Part shown: one piece after another, positions 1-5,407 of the stretch
How the letters are laid out: each line of letters opens with the position of its first letter
How positions within the stretch are numbered: the first letter of the stretch is position 1
Assembly: GCA_937868675.1 (NCBI GenBank)
Contig: CALMNJ010000047.1
Span: forward strand, 1 to 5,633
Direction of reading: 5' to 3'
Origin: an uncultured Bacteroidota bacterium
GTDB lineage: Bacteria > Bacteroidota > Bacteroidia > B-17B0 > Aurantibacillaceae
DNA length: 5,633 bases
Program-made: the position numbers and the translations under genes
Notes under the pieces: model-generated
What the model saw: the letters and a program-made list of their open reading frames with translations, nothing else
Told to the model about the DNA's origin: nothing
Database searches by the model: none

Positions 1-1182
1 CGCCAAACCTTTGTGGCCTCACTTGGTGTCACCGTTGGCATCACCGCCTTCGTCTTCCTTAATTCGCTGATATTGGGTTTCAATCGCTTTTTCGACGACA
101 ATGTTTTTAAGTCCATGCCTCATGTACGCATTTACAAAGACGATGCGGTAAGCCGCCCCCTGAGCAACGATGGTTTCCACAATACCACGCAGGTGCTGGT
201 GAATCCGAAAATACTGAACGAAACCAAAAATCTTGTTAATCCCAGACATATCGTAGAAAGCATCAAGAGGCAGGAGTTCGTAAAAACCGCAGCACAATGG
301 GTTACCGTGAATTTGTTTTACACCAGTGGCAAATCACAGCTTAGCGGGGTGGCCTCGGGTGCCAACATCCTCGAAGCCGACATCATGTTCGACATCAGCT
401 CCACCATGCTGGTTGGAGACATTAAAAACCTTCAAAATGTTCCGAACGGTATTGTGATCGGAGTTGGCATTGCGGATAAACTCAACCTGCGTATCAACGA
501 AAACGTCACCGTAATCTCGTCGCTTGGTGCCAGCAAAATAATGAAAGTGGTGGGCATATTTAAAACGAGCAACTCAATTACCGACAAGACAAAATCTTAC
601 ATGAATCTTTCGGCGGCGCAGCAATTGCTGCGCGAGGGACCGAGCTACGTTACGGATATTTACGTCAAAGTGCGGAATCCGCAAAGCGTGGAACAGTACA
701 GAAACATCCTTAACAAACTTAGCGGCTATAAAGTGGAGGATTGGAAAGAAGCCAACGAAACGTTTGTGGCGGCAAGTAAAACACGCTCGGTGATGATGCG
801 ATCTATCTCTGCCGCCATACTCCTGGTGGCAGCGTTCGGTATCTACAACATTCTTAATATGACCATCATGCAAAAGCTCAACGACATTGCCATCCTTAAG
901 GCAACCGGCTTTTCGGGAAAAGACGTCATAAAAATATTTGTCATGGAGGCCGTGATCATGGGGGCCATCGGAACTTCGCTGGGCTTACTGCTTTCCACTT
1001 TTATCATTAATCTGGTGAGTCATGTTTATGTTGGAGGCGATATAGGTTATTTCCCCATTCGTTTCGAACCTACCATAATAGCGCTTGGCGCAGCAATTGG
1101 TATGGTGGTAACCATTGGTGCGGGCTTAATTCCAGCACGCAATGCCGCAAAAGTGGATCCCGTTGAAATTTTTAGAAAATGA
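1..1182 (+). CDS. ABC transporter permease, FtsX/MacB-like, 5'-truncated
   Basis: This is the membrane subunit of an ABC transporter of the MacB/LolC/FtsX type, with a large extracytoplasmic domain between the first and second membrane helices. The reading frame is open from base 1: four codons (RQTF) precede the GTG at 13, and the sequence there is already the end of a cytoplasmic segment leading into helix 1. The true start therefore lies upstream, probably about 20-30 codons away by family comparison. Counting from the GTG, helix 1 is at about residues 1-22 and the soluble domain at about 25-255. Three C-terminal helices lie near 258-285, 305-335 and 352-375. The cytoplasmic coupling segment KLNDIAILKATGF (288-300) and the ending PARNAAKVDPVEIFRK are typical of FtsX-fold permeases. 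The stop overlaps the next gene's ATG by 4 bases (ATGA), so the two are translationally coupled. The substrate cannot be inferred; lipoprotein release, efflux and other envelope roles are all possible. Confidence 0.92.
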   Translation, partial: RQTFVASLGVTVGITAFVFLNSLILGFNRFFDDNVFKSMPHVRIYKDDAVSRPLSNDGFHNTTQVLVNPKILNETKNLVNPRHIVESIKRQEFVKTAAQWVTVNLFYTSGKSQLSGVASGANILEADIMFDISSTMLVGDIKNLQNVPNGIVIGVGIADKLNLRINENVTVISSLGASKIMKVVGIFKTSNSITDKTKSYMNLSAAQQLLREGPSYVTDIYVKVRNPQSVEQYRNILNKLSGYKVEDWKEANETFVAASKTRSVMMRSISAAILLVAAFGIYNILNMTIMQKLNDIAILKATGFSGKDVIKIFVMEAVIMGAIGTSLGLLLSTFIINLVSHVYVGGDIGYFPIRFEPTIIALGAAIGMVVTIGAGLIPARNAAKVDPVEIFRK

Positions 1183-1880
1183 ACCCTGGCAATACCGTAT
1201 TAAAGACCGAGAGCATTGGCAAGTATTTTTACGAGCCCATCCAGTTTAAGGTGCTCGACAATATTTCGTTTGACGTTAGTAAAGGCGAATTCCTTACCCT
1301 CATTGGTAAATCGGGTTGTGGCAAATCCACCCTGCTCTACGTTCTTTCAACCATGGACACCGACTACGAAGGGGAACTCGAAATTGACGGACGCAAACTA
1401 TCGCATTGCACCAAGGATCAGCTGGCAGCCATCCGCAACGAAAAAATTGGTTTTGTGTTTCAGTTCCATTATCTGCTTCCTGAATTTACATGCCTCAAAA
1501 ATGTGATGATACCAGGCCTTAAGCTTGGCAAATATTCGCATGAAGAGGTAGAACACCGGGCCATGCAAAAACTTGATCTACTTGGCCTGCGTGAGGTAGC
1601 CTCCAAACAGGCCTCCAAACTGTCGGGCGGACAACAGCAGCGCGTGGCCATTGCGCGTGCCCTCATCAACGATCCCTTGATTATTATGGGCGATGAGCCA
1701 ACGGGTAATCTGGATAGTAAAAACTCTCAGATTGTGTTCGATACCTTTAAACAACTTACACGCGAACAAAATCAAACCATTATAGCCGTAACACACGACA
1801 ATGATTTTGCCAAAGCCTCCGACCGTACCATAGAACTGATGGATGGCAAGATTGTAAACCTGAACAAACAGTGGGATTAG
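1179..1880 (+). CDS. ABC transporter ATP-binding protein, LolD/MacB-type
   Basis: This is the cytoplasmic ATPase that should power the permease encoded just upstream. At 233 residues it is a normal-length single-domain ATPase. All nucleotide-binding motifs are intact: Walker A GKSGCGKST (43-51), Q-loop glutamine at 95, signature LSGGQ (148-152), Walker B LIIMGDEP (167-174) with catalytic Glu173, D-loop around 178-179 and switch His206. The segment FQFHYLLPEFTCLKNV after the Q-loop resembles LolD and other members of the lipoprotein-release/MacB branch. The start ATG lies inside the ATGA overlap with the permease stop, which fixes the start and implies co-translation. Family membership is secure. 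The exact role (Lol-like lipoprotein release or another export) is not shown, because the partner is a generic FtsX-like permease and any adaptor gene would be outside the window. Confidence 0.95.
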   Translation: MNPGNTVLKTESIGKYFYEPIQFKVLDNISFDVSKGEFLTLIGKSGCGKSTLLYVLSTMDTDYEGELEIDGRKLSHCTKDQLAAIRNEKIGFVFQFHYLLPEFTCLKNVMIPGLKLGKYSHEEVEHRAMQKLDLLGLREVASKQASKLSGGQQQRVAIARALINDPLIIMGDEPTGNLDSKNSQIVFDTFKQLTREQNQTIIAVTHDNDFAKASDRTIELMDGKIVNLNKQWD

Positions 1881-1924
1881 TGTGGTATCCACTAAAAGTA
1901 ACTGTTGCCGGAATGATTTCCGGC
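1877..1924 (+). terminator. Two small hairpins after the ABC pair, possible transcription end
   Basis: Directly at the ATPase stop codon there is a 6-bp inverted repeat, TTAGTG (1877-1882) with CACTAA (1890-1895). It is followed by a GC-rich perfect 7-bp hairpin, GCCGGAA (1907-1913), loop TGAT, TTCCGGC (1918-1924). No T-tract follows the second stem, so this is not a classical intrinsic terminator. Its position between the transporter operon and a separate gene makes a transcript-end or RNA-stabilising role plausible. Confidence 0.35.
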
Positions 1925-1992
1925 TTCGCAAAACAGGCTAAATCCCTTAAAACCTTTTACGATATAACGGACAAAACCGCAAAAAATGTAAA

Positions 1993-2011
1993 TTCATTCC
2001 ACAGGAATGAA
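1993..2011. repeat. Perfect 8-bp inverted repeat over the acyltransferase start codon
   Basis: TTCATTCC (1993-2000) and GGAATGAA (2004-2011) are separated by ACA. The start ATG at 2007-2009 lies inside the right arm. In RNA this would be a short 8-bp stem with a 3-nt loop that could hide the start codon; in DNA it could be a protein-binding dyad. Neither role is shown. Confidence 0.5.
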
Positions 2012-3107
2012 AAAAGAAGACTCGTCAAAACGCATTTACGGACTTGATATCTTAAGAGCCATTGCCATTCTTTACGTAATTCATTCGCACGGACACGTGT
2101 ATTCCAAGCAAATAATCCATTCCGAAAATTATCGCTGGATTTTGTTTGATGGCGTTGGTATTTTTTTTGTGCTTAGTGGATTTTTGATTGGCGGAAACCT
2201 TATCCGCAGCCTGCAGCAGGTGCCCTTCGGCCCGCGCGAACTGATGCGCTTCTGGGTACGCCGTTGGCTCAGAACCTTGCCTGCATACTACGTTGTTCTT
2301 ACGTTCCTCAGTTTTTTATACAAGTATGCGCACAGCGATTTACCTCCCATGCTTATTCACTATTTCAGTTTTACCCAAAATTTCACTTCACCGCACCCAC
2401 TCTTTTTTGGTGAAGCATGGAGTTTATCGGTGGAGGAATGGTTCTATCTATTGATTCCTGCGGCTGTTTTTTTGATACTACGATATACGCACCACGTGCA
2501 AAGGCCCATGCTCCTGCTCATTGTTTTTGTATTAATCGCGGTCACACTTTTCCGAAACATCAAAGTGTGGCAGCACGATTATTTTACCACCGGCGGATTC
2601 GGGGAGCATATCGTTAAGCAGGTTATTACCCGTCTCGATGCTTTAATGTATGGGGTGCTGGGTGCCTGGCTCAGCATCTATAAAAACGAGTTTTGGCAGC
2701 GATACAAAAATATTTTATTCATTGCAGGAATCCTTGTGTTGGTGGCTCTTTCTTCAACATTTAATCCATTTATAATAGGCTACTTCTACTATACAATCAG
2801 CGCACTTGCCATTATGTGTCTGTTGCCAAAACTCAGCAGTATCGAAACCGGCGAAGGCAAAATTTATAAAACCTTTACGTTCATCAGCACCATTTCCTAC
2901 TCGCTGTATCTGGTTAACCACATGGTTGTGCTGCGCGGTATATTACCAAAACTGTTGCCGGCACTGCACCTGTTTCCAGAACAAAGTCGTCTCGACAGCG
3001 GCCTGGCACTGCTGATCTTCTGGACTCTTACCATCTTAGTATCATTTACACTTTACCGGCTCGTTGAAAAACCGGGAATGAGTTTGAGGGAAAACCTGAA
3101 TGTTTAA
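2007..3107 (+). CDS. Acyltransferase family 3 integral membrane protein (OafA/YrhL-like)
   Basis: This 366-residue protein belongs to the acyltransferase-3 family. These membrane enzymes move acyl groups, often acetyl, from the cytoplasmic to the outer side and attach them to sugars of lipopolysaccharide, capsule, peptidoglycan, exopolysaccharide or other molecules. The family R-X10-H motif is present as R17 and H28 in helix 1 (LDILRAIAILYVIHSHGH). Other hallmarks are FFVLSGFLIG (53-62), RRWLRTLPAYY (85-95), WSLSVEEWFYL (138-148), YSLYLVNHM (298-306) and VEKPG near the C-terminus (353-357). About ten hydrophobic helices span the protein, and no C-terminal SGNH domain is present. The start is fixed because an in-frame TAA at 1989 lies just upstream with no other start codon between. 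It is 126 bases downstream of the ABC pair with hairpins in between, so it is probably a separate transcription unit. The acceptor substrate cannot be read from the sequence, since no glycan biosynthesis genes are adjacent. Confidence 0.93.
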   Translation: MKKEDSSKRIYGLDILRAIAILYVIHSHGHVYSKQIIHSENYRWILFDGVGIFFVLSGFLIGGNLIRSLQQVPFGPRELMRFWVRRWLRTLPAYYVVLTFLSFLYKYAHSDLPPMLIHYFSFTQNFTSPHPLFFGEAWSLSVEEWFYLLIPAAVFLILRYTHHVQRPMLLLIVFVLIAVTLFRNIKVWQHDYFTTGGFGEHIVKQVITRLDALMYGVLGAWLSIYKNEFWQRYKNILFIAGILVLVALSSTFNPFIIGYFYYTISALAIMCLLPKLSSIETGEGKIYKTFTFISTISYSLYLVNHMVVLRGILPKLLPALHLFPEQSRLDSGLALLIFWTLTILVSFTLYRLVEKPGMSLRENLNV

Positions 3108-3245
3108 TACTGCTTTGCGGTGAACAGTACCTGCTTTCTTTCTCTTGACCATTTTGGTGTTAAACGTTGTTTTCAGGATTAAATTCGTTGATCACAGGAG
3201 GCATACCAGTTCTGAAAAGGCAAAAGTACCATGCCTTGTAGAAAC
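3108..3245. other. Intergenic spacer between acyltransferase gene and tRNA terminator
   Basis: No coding region is supported here. The stretch contains a weak dyad after the acyltransferase stop, TACTG (3108-3112) with CAGTA (3125-3129), and a 6-bp inverted repeat AGGCAT (3199-3204) with ATGCCT (3231-3236). Either could help end the acyltransferase transcript, but neither is followed by a T-tract. Confidence 0.4.
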
Positions 3246-3271
3246 AAAAAAAGCCACGCTGTTGCGTGGCT
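3246..3271 (-). terminator. Intrinsic terminator of the tRNA-Arg gene
   Basis: On the minus strand a perfect 8-bp GC-rich stem, AGCCACGC / GCGTGGCT (arms at 3264-3271 and 3252-3259), with a 4-nt loop is followed at once by a run of seven T (complement of 3246-3252). It starts 18 bases after the tRNA 3' end, in the right orientation to end that transcript. The stem itself could also work as a block for plus-strand transcripts, but the T-run exists only on the minus strand. Confidence 0.92.
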
Positions 3272-3289
3272 GTCATTTGCATTTATCCG

Positions 3290-3363
3290 TGGTCGCGAAG
3301 GGATTCAAACCCCTAACCTTCTGATCCGTAGTCAGATGCTCTATTCAGTTGAGCTACGCAACC
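3290..3363 (-). tRNA. tRNA-Arg, anticodon ACG
   Basis: The minus strand folds into a complete 74-nt cloverleaf. The acceptor stem is GGTTGCG/CGCGACC (one G-U pair), the D stem GCTC/GAGC, the anticodon stem TCTGA/TCAGA with loop CTACGGA, and the T stem AGGGG/CCCTT (one G-U). The anticodon ACG (3327-3329) reads CGN arginine codons; A34 is normally deaminated to inosine by TadA. Arginine identity bases A20 and C35 are present and the discriminator base is A73. No CCA is encoded: CGG follows the discriminator, so CCA must be added after transcription. The D loop AACTGAATA and T loop TTTGAAT differ from the usual GG and TTC forms, giving an apparent A19-U56 pair in place of G19-C56, plus A15-U48 in place of G15-C48. 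The changes are compensated, so the gene looks functional. It has its own promoter and terminator. Confidence 0.96.
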
Positions 3364-3377
3364 ATGTTTTGAGGCTG

Positions 3378-3410
3378 CAAATATACAGTTTTTCCTAAAA
3401 TTACAACAAA
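3378..3410 (-). promoter_or_regulatory. Bacteroidota-type promoter of the tRNA-Arg gene
   Basis: On the minus strand the -7 element TATATTTG (complement of 3378-3385) matches the Bacteroidota consensus TAnnTTTG. A TTTG (complement of 3407-3410) lies 21 bases further upstream and fits the -33 element. Transcription would start about 6-10 bases downstream, leaving a very short leader before the tRNA at 3363. Confidence 0.82.
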
Positions 3411-3424
3411 TTGCCACGGCAATT
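3409..3424. repeat. 7-bp palindrome AATTGCC-AC-GGCAATT at the tRNA promoter
   Basis: This is a perfect inverted repeat with a 2-base spacer, overlapping the upstream edge of the -33 element of the tRNA promoter. Its form would suit a dimeric DNA-binding protein. It also lies upstream of dapD on the other strand, between the two divergent genes. No regulator is identified. Confidence 0.45.
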
Positions 3425-3455
3425 AGGCTTTAAACCCTAAAATACCCAAATTTGC

Positions 3456-3600
3456 CGCAACAAATTACGCGAACCTGCGCCAGGGATTGCAGCGGAAAGC
3501 CCACAGCCACGCGCCAGCGGGGCGAGGACTTGAAGCGGAAAGCCCGGTGGCGGGCGGCCTGCCGGATTAAACGCAGGCTGCCGCCCGACAGGCGCCCAAA
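3456..3600 (-). repeat. Structured intergenic repeat element, copy A (upstream of dapD)
   Basis: Copy A of a dispersed GC-rich element, inverted relative to copy B at 4453-4612. Read on the plus strand it holds box 1 GGGATTGCAGCGGAAAGCCC (3483-3502), an imperfect small hairpin (3511-3523), box 2 GAGGACTTGAAGCGG plus AAAGCCCG (3524-3546), a large hairpin (3551-3587) and the end CGCCCAAA (3593-3600). The two boxes share AGCGGAAAGCCC, 43 bases apart. The large hairpin pairs 3551-3556 with 3582-3587 and 3557-3562 with 3573-3578, with a 3-base bulge. Similarity to copy B is strong from 3474 onward and weaker back to about 3456. I recall similar intergenic repeats from Bacteroidota genomes. The element codes for no protein and lies within the likely dapD leader, ending 11 bases before its ATG. 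Confidence 0.82.
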
Positions 3601-3611
3601 TTAAAAAGAGT

Positions 3612-4433
3612 ATGACAACAACGATGCAGGAAATAATAGAAGCCGCCTGGCAAAACCGCGAACTCCTGAAAGACAAGCAAACGCTAAACACCATTAACGA
3701 AATTATTGAAATGCTGGACAAAGGCCATTTGCGCGTGGCCGAACCCAAAACGGATGGCAGCTGGCAGGTGAACGACTGGGTAAAAAAAGCGGTGATCCTG
3801 TATTTCCCTACCCGCAAAATGAGCACCATGGAAGTAGGGCCGCTTGAGTTTCATGATAAAATGGCTCTGAAACAACACTATGCCGCACTTGGCGTACGGG
3901 TGGTGCCGCATGCGGTGGCGCGATACGGTGCTTACCTGGCCAGCGGTGTTATTATGATGCCGAGCTATGTAAATATTGGCGCTTACGTTGACAGCGGTAC
4001 CATGGTGGATACCTGGGCCACAGTGGGCAGTTGCGCACAAATTGGCAAAAACGTACACCTGAGCGGAGGCGTTGGCATAGGCGGTGTGCTGGAACCTGTG
4101 CAGGCTGCACCGGTAATTGTAGAAGATGATTGTTTCATAGGTTCGCGTTGTATAGTGGTGGAAGGGGTGCGCGTTGGCAAACAGGCTGTGCTGGGGGCTA
4201 ATGTAGTGTTGACTCAATCCACCAAAATAATTGATGTAACACAAAGCTCGCCATTAGAGATGAAAGGCTATGTACCCGAACGCAGCGTGGTGATACCTGG
4301 CAGCTACACCAAAACGTTTCCGGCAGGCGAATTTCAGGTGCCCTGTGCTTTAATAATAGGGAAGCGAAAAGAAAGCACCGATCTTAAAACCTCGCTCAAC
4401 GATGCGCTGCGCGAGCATAACGTAGCGGTGTAA
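3612..4433 (+). CDS. dapD: 2,3,4,5-tetrahydropyridine-2,6-dicarboxylate N-succinyltransferase
   Basis: DapD transfers a succinyl group from succinyl-CoA to tetrahydrodipicolinate in the succinylase branch of the meso-diaminopimelate/lysine pathway. It is a cytoplasmic trimer that feeds peptidoglycan and protein synthesis. The 273 residues match the E. coli length almost exactly. A helical N-terminal domain (about 1-95) is followed by a left-handed beta-helix of hexapeptide repeats (about 96-210). Hallmark stretches are PSYVNIGAYVDSGTMVDTWA (117-136), VGSCAQIGKNVHLSGGVGIG (138-157) and CFIGSRCIVVEGV (174-186). Asp133 and Glu184 sit in segments that hold the proposed active-site acidic residues of the family. 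The start at 3612 gives MTTTMQEII; ATG 3624 is an alternative, as AAAAAGAG lies only one base before 3612 and no clear ribosome-binding site decides. Repeat copies flank the gene on both sides, and its last 15 codons plus stop are duplicated at 4623-4670. No other lysine genes are adjacent. Confidence 0.97.
   Translation: MTTTMQEIIEAAWQNRELLKDKQTLNTINEIIEMLDKGHLRVAEPKTDGSWQVNDWVKKAVILYFPTRKMSTMEVGPLEFHDKMALKQHYAALGVRVVPHAVARYGAYLASGVIMMPSYVNIGAYVDSGTMVDTWATVGSCAQIGKNVHLSGGVGIGGVLEPVQAAPVIVEDDCFIGSRCIVVEGVRVGKQAVLGANVVLTQSTKIIDVTQSSPLEMKGYVPERSVVIPGSYTKTFPAGEFQVPCALIIGKRKESTDLKTSLNDALREHNVAV
4386..4433 (+). repeat. Direct repeat, left copy (3' end of dapD)
   Basis: The last 15 codons and stop of dapD (K259 to the TAA) recur at 4623-4670 with 44 of 48 bases identical, at an offset of 237 bases. 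The mismatches are at 4393, 4412, 4418 and 4424. Confidence 0.95.
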
Positions 4434-4452
4434 ATACCAATTCTGCTTATTG

Positions 4453-4612
4453 TTTTTTGGGCGTGCCCCCACAAGGCTAATGCCGTATTAAAAAGTTGCG
4501 GGTCTTTCGCCTTGTGGGGTCGGGCTTTACGCTACAAGTCCTCCCGCGCTCTGGCGCGGTCCGGGCTTTCCGCTGCAATCCCTCACGCAGGCATTTCGTT
4601 TACATTGCTGCG
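4453..4612 (+). repeat. Structured intergenic repeat element, copy B (downstream of dapD)
   Basis: Copy B is the same element as 3456-3600 in the opposite orientation. On the plus strand it begins TTTTTTGGGCG (4453-4463). Next is a perfect 11-bp inverted repeat, CCCCACAAGGC (4467-4477) with GCCTTGTGGGG (4509-4519). Then come the complement of box 2 (4521-4543), a perfect small hairpin CCGCGC/GCGCGG (4544-4549/4554-4559) and the complement of box 1 (4563-4583; all 21 bases identical to copy A). The strongly similar part ends near 4591, with weaker likeness to about 4612. The outer hairpin has a different sequence from copy A but the same place in the element. It fills nearly all of the space between dapD and the duplicated dapD 3' end, with 19 bases on its left and 10 on its right. 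Confidence 0.82.
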
Positions 4613-4622
4613 CATTACATAA

Positions 4623-4670
4623 AAAACCTTGCTCAACGATGCGCTGCGAGAGCACAACGTGGCGGTGTAA
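4623..4670 (+). pseudogene. dapD: Remnant of a dapD 3' end (15 codons plus stop)
   Basis: In frame this encodes KTLLNDALREHNVAV and a stop, against KTSLNDALREHNVAV in intact dapD. Of four base differences, three are synonymous (CGC/CGA, CAT/CAC, GTA/GTG) and one changes Ser261 to Leu. A TAA at 4620-4622 closes the frame directly upstream and there is no start codon, so this is a fragment and not a gene. It lies just outside repeat copy B. The likely reading is that the fragment marks the original end of a dapD gene before the repeat, or a repeat-carrying dapD copy, arrived. It could also be a duplicate made when the element inserted. Confidence 0.85.
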
Positions 4671-4682
4671 AACCGTTTTTTT
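4663..4682 (+). terminator. Weak terminator-like hairpin with T-run after the dapD remnant
   Basis: CGGT (4663-4666) and ACCG (4672-4675) enclose a 5-base loop that contains the remnant's stop codon, and seven T follow (4676-4682). The stem has only 4 bp, so this is a weak candidate. It may be the ancestral dapD terminator; no equivalent stem plus T-run sits right after the intact dapD stop. Confidence 0.3.
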
Positions 4683-4736
4683 GATTGTGAGGAAACTGAA
4701 GCGTAAATAAAAGGCCGCTGATACCTGCAACATCAA
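4683..4736. other. Spacer between convergent units
   Basis: These bases lie between the dapD remnant and the stop of the minus-strand lipoprotein gene. I see no gene and no clear terminator for the minus-strand transcript. A distant 6-bp inverted repeat, TGATTG (4682-4687) with CAATCA (4734-4739), is the only structure noted. Confidence 0.35.
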
Positions 4737-5378
4737 TCATTTCCGTACTTCAAAACAGGCCACTTCAAAAAGTGTGTCGCCCGTTTGAATATCAATCTTT
4801 TTTAAAATACTGGTTCCACCCCAAACCAAATATGGTTTCAGTATTTCAAAACCATAATATCGGAACACTTTACCTTTTGGCGGATCGGGATCCTGAAATG
4901 TTTCGCCTTCCGGAAGTCCCTTTTGCTTGTGAAGCCTGCCAATAAATCTGTAACGGTTATTATTCACCACAGCATTCCATTTAATTTCCAGACTGCTGTC
5001 GGCAGGCTCCAGATAATAACCGTGTGTGTCAAGATTAACCTCCTTGTATTCTCTGCTACTTTTACAGTTGCGGTTGTGCTCTGATACCCGTTTGTATTCA
5101 CGACTGTCAACCCAGTGCTGGCAGTCGCAGGCGTATGCTATATAGGTGAGCTCCAGCGTATCGGTATCCTCATTCAGGTCTGCCCTTTTTTCGTTGGCAA
5201 CAAGGTCTGACCTGTAATCTTTTTCAATAATGTGCAAACCGGCAATAATTTGCGCTGTGTCAAACGGCGGGATCAAATATGTTGCTTCGGAAGGCATTTT
5301 TCCGGCAGGAACGTTGGGGCCGTTGTTGTTGCAGGCTGCCAGTGCAAGTACAATCAATATGTAAAGTGTGTGCCTCAC
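4737..5378 (-). CDS. Putative lipoprotein of unknown function
   Basis: The predicted 213-residue product starts with a short lipoprotein signal peptide: MRH, a hydrophobic core LYILIVLALAA, and a lipobox Cys at residue 16 followed by NNNGP. It should be exported and lipid-anchored in the cell envelope. The mature part is soluble, with no further membrane segment. A motif with two close cysteines, YACDCQHWV (82-90), is the most distinctive piece; further cysteines are at 105 and 208. The C-terminal part (about 130-213) looks beta-rich. I do not recognise the family and propose no function. The start is a GTG at 5376-5378: an in-frame TAA lies 15 bases upstream and no ATG gives the signal peptide in this frame. 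It is 29 bases downstream of the end of another minus-strand gene and probably shares its transcript. Confidence 0.85.
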   Translation of the reverse strand: MRHTLYILIVLALAACNNNGPNVPAGKMPSEATYLIPPFDTAQIIAGLHIIEKDYRSDLVANEKRADLNEDTDTLELTYIAYACDCQHWVDSREYKRVSEHNRNCKSSREYKEVNLDTHGYYLEPADSSLEIKWNAVVNNNRYRFIGRLHKQKGLPEGETFQDPDPPKGKVFRYYGFEILKPYLVWGGTSILKKIDIQTGDTLFEVACFEVRK

Positions 5379-5407
5379 AAAATTTTTGCATTACCCACAA
5401 CAGCGCT

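Noticed and set aside
3196..3201. Perfect AGGAGG Shine-Dalgarno sequence in the spacer after the acyltransferase gene
   Set aside because: No ATG, GTG or TTG follows at a usable distance, and this lineage makes little use of such sites, so no small gene is supported.
3364..3455. Search for a matching relic of the dapD 5' end to the left of copy A
   Set aside because: No stretch resembling the first codons of dapD was found, so a clean two-sided cassette replacement is not supported.
3483..3546. Repeated AGCGGAAAGCCC units considered as a CRISPR-like array
   Set aside because: Only two units with a 31-base gap, and the same pair recurs as a unit in inverted copy B; no array and no cas genes.
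3437..3829. Minus-strand open frame of 130 codons across repeat copy A and the dapD start
   Set aside because: It is half repeat-element DNA and half antisense dapD, with no coherent protein signal.
3684..4244. Long minus-strand open frame (186 codons) opposite dapD
   Set aside because: It is an antisense shadow of a certain gene; the His/Tyr/Ala-rich product has no domain-like features.
4496..4684. Short plus-strand open frame after dapD (62 codons)
   Set aside because: It is a translation of repeat copy B and, out of frame, of the dapD remnant; a spurious ORF.
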